In this document: positions 35,568 to 43,442 of the stretch, in pieces
Position numbering within the stretch: the stretch's first letter is position 1
How the letters are laid out: each line of letters starts with the position of its first letter
Assembly: GCF_005503555.1 (NCBI RefSeq)
Contig: NZ_SCNG01000002.1
Span: 248,001-312,000 of the forward strand
Direction: 5' to 3'
DNA length: 64,000 nt
DNA from: Rudaea sp. 3F27F6
GTDB taxonomy: Bacteria; Pseudomonadota; Gammaproteobacteria; Xanthomonadales; Rhodanobacteraceae
Translations under genes and position numbers: made by a program
Notes under the pieces: generated by a model
The model's database searches: none
What the model saw: the letters and a program-made list of their open reading frames with translations, nothing else
What the model was told of the DNA's origin: nothing

Positions 35568-36266
35568 TCAGTGTAGAAGATTGGTATGCAAAGTCACCAG
35601 CTCGCTGTCTTCCTGCAGCAACGCCGTACCCTTCGACGCCGGCGCGAAGATGCCGAGGTTCGGATCGTACTTGAGTACGAGATCGGTGACCGAACCGCCG
35701 AACTTGGCGACACTGTAGTTGCCGGTGATTTGAGTGATGATCGTCTCACTCTTGAATGTCGACTGCAGCCAGATGTAGATGTTGGTGAACGGCGTCATCA
35801 TGGCCGACTGGGTCGCGAGCACGGGCGTCGCCGAAATCGGCTTGCGGTCGGCCGGCTGCTGATTGATCAATGCCGTCTGCGTTAGGCCGAAAGTCAGCGC
35901 CGGATACGAACTGAACGGGACGTCGTTGTTGGCCTTGTACGAGCCCTTGGGCACGCTGCCACCGCCGAACGGCCCGGTGAACACCGTCGCGCTCGTGAAC
36001 GAATAGTAGGCGCCGTCGACCGCGGGGATGTCCGTCTCGGACATCTTCGTGATCGTCGCTCCGTCCGTCATCTGCACGGTGGACGCGTAGATTCCGTACT
36101 GCTCGTCCCACTGAACTTCGGTGCTGACGAACGGATCGATCGATTGCCAGATCACGTTGGGCGAGCTGCTGTTGACCGGCTTGGCGAGCGTGATGCGCTG
36201 GCCCGCGCCCTTGATGATCGGCAGCACTTCTTTGTCGATGAGAAGCTGAAGTCTGTAGCTAGGCAT
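35568..36266 (-). CDS. unassigned beta-rich protein, paralogue of the downstream gene
   Basis: A 232-residue protein beginning MPSYRLQLLIDKEVLPIIKG. It shares three blocks with its neighbour (see that entry) and has an added C-terminal tail (ASKGTALLQEDSELVTLHTN). Hydrophobic residues alternate over long stretches, suggesting beta strands; there is no Cys, no signal peptide and no transmembrane segment. AGGACTTTCGCC precedes the ATG, giving a plausible ribosome-binding site. It lies about 150 bp after the 86-residue gene and 71 bp before its paralogue, so one transcript is likely. No family is recognised; the function is unknown. Confidence 0.7.
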   Translation of the reverse strand: MPSYRLQLLIDKEVLPIIKGAGQRITLAKPVNSSSPNVIWQSIDPFVSTEVQWDEQYGIYASTVQMTDGATITKMSETDIPAVDGAYYSFTSATVFTGPFGGGSVPKGSYKANNDVPFSSYPALTFGLTQTALINQQPADRKPISATPVLATQSAMMTPFTNIYIWLQSTFKSETIITQITGNYSVAKFGGSVTDLVLKYDPNLGIFAPASKGTALLQEDSELVTLHTNLLH

Positions 36267-36415
36267 GGCGAAAGTCCTCTATGCAACGAAGATGGAAGTT
36301 GGATGCGCACGATGGCGCGGTGTACGTCGTATGCGGCACTACGAACGGGTGAAACCCAGATGCGCGGCGAACGGACGCCGCTCCGCGCCCCTGTGGATCT
36401 GCGTCGGCGCAGGAG

Positions 36416-36676
36416 TTATTGCGCGTCCTTGAAGTCCGACGTCGCACCGGCGTGCCAGCACTGCATCGGTGCGGATTCGTACGACTTGCCGTTGTCGTGC
36501 TTGGCGGTGATCTTGTAGTGGAACTTCTTGTCCGTCGAAGGCAAGTCGGACTTGTCGAACTGGCCGCAGGAGAAAGTGCCGTTCAAGGAAGTTCCGGTGC
36601 CGTTGCTCAGCGAACCGCCGCCGCCGTTGATCGGATAGACATGCACGTTAGTGTAGTGACCGTCGGGAAAAGCCAT
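36416..36676 (-). CDS. unassigned 86-residue protein, first gene of the three-gene cluster
   Basis: The product is Gly/Ser/Asn-rich (YPINGGGGSLSNGTGTSLNG), then GTFSCGQFDKSDLPSTDKKF, HYKITAKHDNGKSYESAP and MQCWHAGATSDFKDAQ. It has two Cys and several aromatic residues and looks like a small beta domain. The ATG at 36674-36676 is preceded by CGGAG at about 9 nt, a good site. No signal peptide is present. The cysteines could be structural if the protein is released, for example by lysis. It heads the cluster with the two paralogous beta-rich proteins. I do not recognise a family. Confidence 0.65.
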   Translation of the reverse strand: MAFPDGHYTNVHVYPINGGGGSLSNGTGTSLNGTFSCGQFDKSDLPSTDKKFHYKITAKHDNGKSYESAPMQCWHAGATSDFKDAQ

Positions 36677-37015
36677 GATGTGAACTCCGTTGATTGATTG
36701 GGAAATCGATCACACAATGGAGAGCAATTGCTTTGGTCGCCCGCTGTGCGATCGACGGGATAACCGTAGACCGCGATCATCACCGGCGCGTCACCGGCTC
36801 ATGCCGATTTGTCACCGCGGTGACGAAACCGGCGCAGCGATACGCCACGACCCTGCGCCATCGGAAAGTCGTCGAACGGATCGAAGGCGTGAAAGCGAAC
36901 CGGCTCCCGTCTCACGACGAGCGCAAGCGCACTCGGCGGAGTCGGCCGATGCGCATCGGATTTCTTATCGGCGACGCGGCGAGTTCTTCTTTGCTGGTGC
37001 GCCTGCGGCGGATCG
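36677..37015. other. intergenic, likely promoter region of the three-gene cluster
   Basis: About 340 bp between the end of the last RND gene and the 86-residue gene, both on the minus strand. No terminator with a T-tract is visible after the RND gene and no clear -35/-10 pair could be read. Confidence 0.4.
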
Positions 37016-40000
37016 TTACGCCGGGCGCCAGCGGCGCACGCGCGCGTCGCGCAGGACGCGCTTGGCCCACAGGCTCGCGTCGTCGAGCAGCGAGTAGATC
37101 GTCGGCAGCACGAGCAGACTGATCAGCGTGGAGAAAATCAGGCCGCCTGCGATCGCCCGCGCCATCGGATAGTACGGCGGTCCGTCGCCGCCGATCGCGG
37201 CACTGCCGAGGCACAGCGGCAGCATGCCGAGGATGGCGGTGCCCATCGTCATCAGGATCGGGCGCAGGCGGTCCTTCGCGCCCTGCACGAGCGCGACGCG
37301 CCGATCCAAACCGTCGTGACGCAGTTGATTGATGTGCACGATCATGACGATGCCGTTGTTGACCACAACGCCCATCAAAATCAGCACGCCGATCGAAGCC
37401 ATGATCGAAAACGTCGTGCCGGTAATCCAGAACAGCCAGAACACGCCGAGGATGGAAAACAGGAACGTGGTCAGAATCGCTGCCGGATAGATCAGCGATT
37501 CGAACATCGCGCACATGACCACGTAGACGAGCACGAGCGCGATCAGCGTGTTCCACAACATCGTGCTGCCGGCTTCGTCCTCGCGGTCGAAATTCTGGCC
37601 GAAACTCCATTTGTATCCCGGCGGCAGTTCCATCTTGCTCATCGCCGCCTCGATGTCCTTGCGCGCATCTTCAGGTGTCTTGCCTTCGGCGAAGTTGGCG
37701 ACGATGCCGAGAGTCGTCTGGCGATTGTTGCGGTCGATCGTCGCCGCGGCATTGTTGGTCGAGACATCGACCATCGACATCAGCGGCACCTGAGTCCCGT
37801 CGGCGCGGCGCAGTTTGAACTCGGAAAGCTTGTCGAGACTTTGCGTGTCGCTGCCGGCGAAGCGCAGCCAGACCGGGATCTGCCCTTCGCCGCCATGGAA
37901 GTCCTTGAGCTGGAAGCCGCGCAGCGCGATGCCGATGTACTGGGCAATGTCGCTCGCCGAGAAGCCCATCGTCTTGGCTTTCTGCCGGTCGATGCGCACC
38001 GAAAGTTCCTGGTTGCCGTTGTTCTGTGAAGCGCGTACGTCGCGCAGACTCGGCAGGCTGCGCAGGATCGGGATGACGCTGTCGCCGAGTTCGCGCAGTT
38101 GCGCGCCCGAATCGCCGGTCAGATTGATGCCGACCGTCGGCACGCCGCTGCCCTGCCCGCCTCCGCCGCCGAATCCGATCGTCACTTCGCCGACCGGCAC
38201 TTTCGGCAGGTTCTTGCGCAGCGCCTCGGCGAGCACGTTGCTGTCGGCCTTGTCCTCGAGGAAGACAATCATCTCGCTGTCTCCCGTCTCGTTGTAGAAG
38301 TCGTAGATGCTCTTGATCTTCAGTTCCTGGCGGCGCTCGTTCAACCAGTTTTCGATGCGCGAATAGCTCTCGCGCAGCTCGCGCAGGTTGTACAGCCCGT
38401 TGTAGTTCATGCGCATGAACACGAACTTGGAATTGCCGCCGCCGTTCATGTCCACCTTGGTCTGCGTGATCGGCACGAAACTGACGACCATCAGCGCGAT
38501 CACGCCGAGCGCGGTCCAGCGCCGGTGCGCCAGGGTCAACGCGATCAGTTTTCCGTAGCCTTCCTGGGCGCGCGTGATGACGGTCTTGCGGCCGATGAAT
38601 TTCGGCGGCGGCAGCCGCGCGGACAACATCGGCACGAGGCTCACGGCGACCAGCCATGAAGCCAGGTGAGCGATCGCCATCGCCACCGCGACCTGGGTCA
38701 GATAAATGCTGATCTCGTTCTTTTCGCGCAGCACCATCGGCAGGAACACGATGATGCTCGCGAGGGTGCCCGCGGCGATCGCGATGCCGACGATCTGCGT
38801 GCCCTGCACCGCGCAGTACCAAGGTTTGTCGGGATACTTCTCGCGATATTGGTAGATGCTTTCGACGACGACGACAGCGTTGTCGACGAGCATACCGACC
38901 GCGAGCAAAAGGCCCATCATCGACAGAATGTTCAGGGTGACGCCGAACATCTGCATGCAGCCCAGGGTGATGATGAAACAGATCGGAATCGCGAGCGAAA
39001 CCATCAGCGTCGACGGCCAGTCGCGCAAAAAGAAAAACAGCACGATGACCGACAACAAGGTGCCTTCGAGCCCGGCCTGGCTAAGCTGCTTGAGACTGTC
39101 GGTGACGCCGGCAGCCTGATCGTCGAACGCGATCAGCTTGAGATCGCCGATTTGACCGGATTTCTGGATGCGGTCGATTTCGGCCCAGACGCTGTGCACG
39201 GTATCGACGAGATTGGCCTGTCGCTCTTTGTATACCTTGAGGATCACCGAAGGGCGCTGATCGAGGCGCAGGTCGTAGTCCTTGCGTTCCGGCTTCAAAG
39301 TGACGTCGGCGATATCGCCAAGCTTGAGGCCGCGATCGTTGATCGCGAGGGAGCGGATGTCCTCGACGCTGCGCCACTCGCCCTGCGGCTGCACGTGATA
39401 GCGCAGATCGCCGTCCTTGACCAAGCCAGCCGAGGCGGAGAAGTTCGCGGTCGAAAGCTTGTCGTACAACTCGTTGAGGCTGACCCCGGCCGCGGTCAGG
39501 CGGTCCGAGGAAATCTCGATCTGCACTTCGCGCTGCTGCACGCCGAACAGGCGCACGCGTGCGACGCCCGGCACGCGTTCAAGCGGACGCTTGAGCTGGT
39601 GGTCGAGCAATTCGTAGGCGTTGTTGAGATCGCGGCCCGACGAAATCAGCATGCCGAGCACGGCCTGGTCGGCAGTCGCCCACTTCTGCACTTTGAAGCG
39701 GCGCAGATCGCTCGGCAGATCGGCGCGGATCGCATCGATCTTGTTGCGCGCCTCGACCGCCTTGATCGTCGCGTCCTGTCCCCACTTGAACTCGAAGCAG
39801 ATCTGCGAGCCTTCCGGCCCCGAGCTCGAATTCATGTTCTTGATCCCGGTCAGAGTCGACAGCGCGTCCTCGATCGGCCGCGTGATCGTGCGCTCGACTT
39901 CGCTCGGCGTCGAACCGGGATACGGCGCGTCCACGCACATGAAGGGAAACTGGACGTCGGGCATCGCCTCGAGCGGTAAGCGGAACGCGGCAATCAGACC

Positions 40001-40072
40001 GACGACCATCATCGACACGAACACCATGATGACGGTGACGGGGCGTTTCAGGCTCATTTCGGCGAGTGTCAT
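37016..40072 (-). CDS. RND efflux permease (third pump gene of the operon)
   Basis: A 1018-residue RND permease of the HAE1-like type, started at the ATG before TLAEMSLKRPVTVIM. Twelve transmembrane segments and two large periplasmic loops are in the usual places. In TM4 the proton-relay pair reads Asp397-Asn398 (GMLVDNAVVVVES) instead of the Asp-Asp found in AcrB. Other family blocks are LPLEAMPDVQFPFM, YPGSTPSEVERTITRPIEDA, FFLRDWPSTLMVSLAIPICF and LMGVVVNNGIVMIVHINQLR. It is closely similar throughout to the next permease (40220-43282), a recent duplication. It shares the adaptor gene at 46913-48160, 6.8 kb upstream in the operon. Substrate unknown. Confidence 0.92.
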   Translation of the reverse strand: MTLAEMSLKRPVTVIMVFVSMMVVGLIAAFRLPLEAMPDVQFPFMCVDAPYPGSTPSEVERTITRPIEDALSTLTGIKNMNSSSGPEGSQICFEFKWGQDATIKAVEARNKIDAIRADLPSDLRRFKVQKWATADQAVLGMLISSGRDLNNAYELLDHQLKRPLERVPGVARVRLFGVQQREVQIEISSDRLTAAGVSLNELYDKLSTANFSASAGLVKDGDLRYHVQPQGEWRSVEDIRSLAINDRGLKLGDIADVTLKPERKDYDLRLDQRPSVILKVYKERQANLVDTVHSVWAEIDRIQKSGQIGDLKLIAFDDQAAGVTDSLKQLSQAGLEGTLLSVIVLFFFLRDWPSTLMVSLAIPICFIITLGCMQMFGVTLNILSMMGLLLAVGMLVDNAVVVVESIYQYREKYPDKPWYCAVQGTQIVGIAIAAGTLASIIVFLPMVLREKNEISIYLTQVAVAMAIAHLASWLVAVSLVPMLSARLPPPKFIGRKTVITRAQEGYGKLIALTLAHRRWTALGVIALMVVSFVPITQTKVDMNGGGNSKFVFMRMNYNGLYNLRELRESYSRIENWLNERRQELKIKSIYDFYNETGDSEMIVFLEDKADSNVLAEALRKNLPKVPVGEVTIGFGGGGGQGSGVPTVGINLTGDSGAQLRELGDSVIPILRSLPSLRDVRASQNNGNQELSVRIDRQKAKTMGFSASDIAQYIGIALRGFQLKDFHGGEGQIPVWLRFAGSDTQSLDKLSEFKLRRADGTQVPLMSMVDVSTNNAAATIDRNNRQTTLGIVANFAEGKTPEDARKDIEAAMSKMELPPGYKWSFGQNFDREDEAGSTMLWNTLIALVLVYVVMCAMFESLIYPAAILTTFLFSILGVFWLFWITGTTFSIMASIGVLILMGVVVNNGIVMIVHINQLRHDGLDRRVALVQGAKDRLRPILMTMGTAILGMLPLCLGSAAIGGDGPPYYPMARAIAGGLIFSTLISLLVLPTIYSLLDDASLWAKRVLRDARVRRWRPA

Positions 40073-40219
40073 GCCGCGATCTCGAAAAGGGAATTGTCGA
40101 CACGGATCAATGCGGACTAAAGAGCGTAAGCACGAATAAAGCAAAGACCGCCATACGCTTTATCCCTACCCCATCACGCCCCTATCCCCATTGATACGTG
40201 TCGAATGCGATCGGTTGCT

Positions 40220-43200
40220 TCACGCGGCGCGCAGGCGCGGCCAGCGGCGCTCGCGCGCATCGCGCAGCACGCGCTTCGCCCATTGGCTCATGTCGTCGAG
40301 CAGGGAGTAGATCGTCGGCAGCACGATCAGGCTCACCACGGTCGAGAAGAACAGGCCGCCGGCGATTGCGCGCGCCATCGGATAGTACGGCGGCCCGTCG
40401 CCGCCGATACCGGTGCGGCCGAAGCACAGCGGCACCATGCCGAGGATCGCTGTGCCCATCGTCATCAGGATCGGACGCAGACGATCGCGCGCGCCTTGGA
40501 TCAAGGCCTCGCGTCGATCCATGCCGTCGTGGCGCAGCTGATTGATGTGCACGATCATCACAATGCCGTTGTTGACGATCACCCCCATGAGAATCAGCAC
40601 GCCGATCGAGGCCATGATCGAGAACGTCGTACCGGTAAGCCAGAACGTCCAGAACACGCCGAAGACCGAGAACGCGAACGTGGTCAGGATCGCCGCCGGA
40701 TAGATCAGCGACTCGAACATCGCGCACATGACCACGTAGACGAGCACCAGCGCGACGAGCGTGTTGATCATCATCGTGTTGCCCGCTTCGTCATCGCGGT
40801 CGAAGTTTTCGCCGTAGCTCCAGCGGTAGCCGGGCGGCATCTGCACGTTCTTCATCACCGCATCGACGCCCTTGCGCACTTCGTCGAGCGTGGCACCGGG
40901 GGCGAGATTGGCCTTGATTCCGAACGAGGTCTGACGGCTGTCGCGCTCGACCACGGACGCTGCGTTGCGCGTCTGCACGTCGACCATCGACATCAGCGGA
41001 ATCTGTGTGCCGTCGGGGCGGCGCAGCTTGTAGTCGGACAACGAATCCAGGCTTTGCGCGTCGCTGCCCTGGAAGCGCAGCCAGACCGGGATCGGCGTGT
41101 CGCCGCCGTGGAAGTCCTTCAACTGCATGCCGCGCAGCGCAATCGCGACGAACTGAGCCACGTCGCTCGCACTGAATCCGTACGACTTTGCTTTTTCGCG
41201 ATCGACACGCACGGCCAGCTCGCGATTGCCGCTGTCTTCGGTCGAGCGCACGTCGCGCAGGCCGGGCACGCTCTGCAGGATCGGAATCACCGTCGCCGAA
41301 AGGTCGCGCAGCACCGTACTCGAATCGCCGTTGAGCGAAAGCTGGATCGACGGATCGCTGTTGCCGTTGCCGCCGTTGAAGCCGAGCGTCACCTCGCCGA
41401 TCGGCACCTTCGGCAAACCCTTGCGGATCGTTTCCGTAAGATTGGGATCGCGCTCCTGCTTCTCGTCGAACAGGATGTTGGTCATCGCATTGCCCTGTTC
41501 GTTGTAGAAGCTGTAGATGTTCTTGATCTTGAACTCTTTACGGTGTTCCTCGAAGTACGCCTCGACCGTCTCGATCGACTTCTTCAATTCGGGCAAGGTG
41601 TACAGAGCGTTGAGCTGGTACTCCAGATGCAATTGCTTGGAATCGTTCGACGGAAACATGTCGAACTTGGTATTGAACGCCGGAATGAAGCTGACGAGCA
41701 GCAAGCCGAGCAGACCGAATACGGTCCAGCGGCGATGGCGCAGGGTCGCTGCGATCGTGCGCGCATAGGCATCCTGCATCGAGTGAATCAAGCCGAGCTT
41801 GCCGATGAACTTCGGCGGCGGCAGCTTCGCCGACAGCATCGGCACAAGGCTGACCGCGACCAGCCACGAGGCCAGATGCGCGATCGCCATCGCCACCGCG
41901 ACCTGGGTCAGATAAATGGTGACGCCGCTCTTCTCGCCGAGCACCATCGGCAGGAACACGATGATGCTCGACAGCGTGCCCGCCGCGATCGCAATGCCGA
42001 CGACCTGGGTGCCTTGCACCGCGCAATACCACGGCTTGTCGGGATATTTTTCGCGGTACTGGTAGATGCTTTCGACGACGACGACCGCGTTGTCGACGAG
42101 CATGCCGACCGCGAGCAGAAGGCCCATCATCGACAGGATGTTGAGCGTCATCCCGAGCATCTGCATGCAGCCAAGAGTGATGATGAAACAAATCGGGATC
42201 GCGAGCGAGACCATCAGCGTGGACGGCCAGTCGCGCAGGAAGAAGAACAGCACGATGATCGAAAGCAGCGTGCCCTCGATGCCGGCCTTGGTCAGCTGCG
42301 ACAGGCTGTCGGTCACGCCCTCGGCCTGGTTCTGGATGAAGTAGAGCTGGATACCGCTCATCTCCGGGTCCTGGCTGATGCGCTCCATCTCCTTGTTGAC
42401 CGAGCGACCGACTTCGACCAGATTCGCGCTGCGCTCTTTGAATATGTCGATCGCGATCGCCGGGCGGTGATCGAGATGGCGCGCATAGTCGAGGCGCTTC
42501 GGCTTGAGTGTCACGTCGGCGATGTCGGAGAGCTTCAGGCCTTTGTCGTTGATCGCGAGATCGCGCACTTCGCCGATGTTGTGCCATTCGCCGACCGGCT
42601 GCACGCGATAGCGCAGCGTGTCGTCGCGGATCAGACCGCCGGCCGCCGAGAAGTTCGCGTTCGACAGGCGCTGGTAAAGATCGTTGAGACCGACGCCGGC
42701 CGCGGTGAGGCGGTCGGACGAAATCTCGATCTGCACTTCGTTCGGCGATACGCCCTGGATCTCCACACGCGCGACGCCCGGCAGATGCTCGAGCGGCCGC
42801 TTCACCTTGCGGTCGAGCAATTCGTAGGAATTGCTCATATCGCGGTTCGAGGAAACTCGCAGGCCGAGTACAGGCCGGTCGGAGCTTGAGAATTTCTGCA
42901 CGAAGTAACGCTGCAGATCGCTCGGCAGGTCCTTGCGGATCGCGTCGATCTTCGCGCGCGCCTCGACCGCCTTGACCGCGATGTCGTGACCCCACTTGAA
43001 CTGGATGAAGATGTCGGCGCCATCCGCACGCGTGACCGAGCGCATGCGCTGCACACCGGTCAGCGTCGACAGCGCTTCCTCAACCGGACGCGTGATCGTG
43101 CGTTCGATCTCACCCGGCGTCGAGCCCGGATAAGGGATGTCCACGGCCATGAACGGGAACTGCACGTCGGGTTCCGCTTCGAGCGGCAGACGGAACGCGG

Positions 43201-43282
43201 CGATCAGGCCGATCACGGTCATCGACACGAACAGCATGATCGCCGTGACCGGGCGCTTCAGGCTCATTTCGGCAAGCGTCAT
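40220..43282 (-). CDS. RND efflux permease (second pump gene of the operon)
   Basis: A 1020-residue RND permease very like the product of 37016-40072 (same start MTLAEMSLKRPVT, same TM4 variant Asp397-Asn398). The periplasmic porter subdomains contain RPVEEALSTLTGVQRMRSVT and QIEISSDRLTAAGVGLNDLY. The last third has the family block SFGIKANLAPGATLDEVRKG and the C-terminal membrane half. Asymmetric pairs of RND permeases sharing one adaptor are known in MdtBC, where the two form a heterotrimer; the same may apply here. 160 bp separate it from the previous pump gene and 147 bp from the next. Confidence 0.92.
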   Translation of the reverse strand: MTLAEMSLKRPVTAIMLFVSMTVIGLIAAFRLPLEAEPDVQFPFMAVDIPYPGSTPGEIERTITRPVEEALSTLTGVQRMRSVTRADGADIFIQFKWGHDIAVKAVEARAKIDAIRKDLPSDLQRYFVQKFSSSDRPVLGLRVSSNRDMSNSYELLDRKVKRPLEHLPGVARVEIQGVSPNEVQIEISSDRLTAAGVGLNDLYQRLSNANFSAAGGLIRDDTLRYRVQPVGEWHNIGEVRDLAINDKGLKLSDIADVTLKPKRLDYARHLDHRPAIAIDIFKERSANLVEVGRSVNKEMERISQDPEMSGIQLYFIQNQAEGVTDSLSQLTKAGIEGTLLSIIVLFFFLRDWPSTLMVSLAIPICFIITLGCMQMLGMTLNILSMMGLLLAVGMLVDNAVVVVESIYQYREKYPDKPWYCAVQGTQVVGIAIAAGTLSSIIVFLPMVLGEKSGVTIYLTQVAVAMAIAHLASWLVAVSLVPMLSAKLPPPKFIGKLGLIHSMQDAYARTIAATLRHRRWTVFGLLGLLLVSFIPAFNTKFDMFPSNDSKQLHLEYQLNALYTLPELKKSIETVEAYFEEHRKEFKIKNIYSFYNEQGNAMTNILFDEKQERDPNLTETIRKGLPKVPIGEVTLGFNGGNGNSDPSIQLSLNGDSSTVLRDLSATVIPILQSVPGLRDVRSTEDSGNRELAVRVDREKAKSYGFSASDVAQFVAIALRGMQLKDFHGGDTPIPVWLRFQGSDAQSLDSLSDYKLRRPDGTQIPLMSMVDVQTRNAASVVERDSRQTSFGIKANLAPGATLDEVRKGVDAVMKNVQMPPGYRWSYGENFDRDDEAGNTMMINTLVALVLVYVVMCAMFESLIYPAAILTTFAFSVFGVFWTFWLTGTTFSIMASIGVLILMGVIVNNGIVMIVHINQLRHDGMDRREALIQGARDRLRPILMTMGTAILGMVPLCFGRTGIGGDGPPYYPMARAIAGGLFFSTVVSLIVLPTIYSLLDDMSQWAKRVLRDARERRWPRLRAA

Positions 43283-43375
43283 ACGTTCGGTCCCGAGCCG
43301 ACATAAAGAACATTCGACGCGGATCGGCGCGAATTTCTAGGCGCGCCGACAGAGACAAAGCAAATACCTGGCTTT

Positions 43376-43440
43376 GCTCCATCCGTGTTTATCGCTCTTG
43401 ATCCGTGTCCATCCGTGGCAAATGCTTTTGTTCTTTGCGC
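43376..43440. repeat. degenerate ATCCGTG-type repeat between RND genes
   Basis: CATCCGTGTTTATCGCTCTT, GATCCGTGTCCATCCGTGG and a downstream TTTGTTCTTTGC resemble a dispersed ATCCGTG-rich element often seen between genes in Proteobacteria. A diverged version (GACACGGATCAATGCGGACT...GCAAAGACC, on the opposite strand) lies at about 40093-40150 in the next intergenic gap of the same operon. Confidence 0.4.
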
Positions 43441-43442
43441 GA

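Noticed and set aside
40205-42889. 894-codon plus-strand open frame opposite an RND permease gene
   Set aside because: It is the antisense shadow of a strong family match. Its product is His/Asp/Arg-rich without domains, and high GC makes such frames common. Similar long shadows at 38666-39979, 43374-45314 and 21475-23607 were dropped for the same reason.
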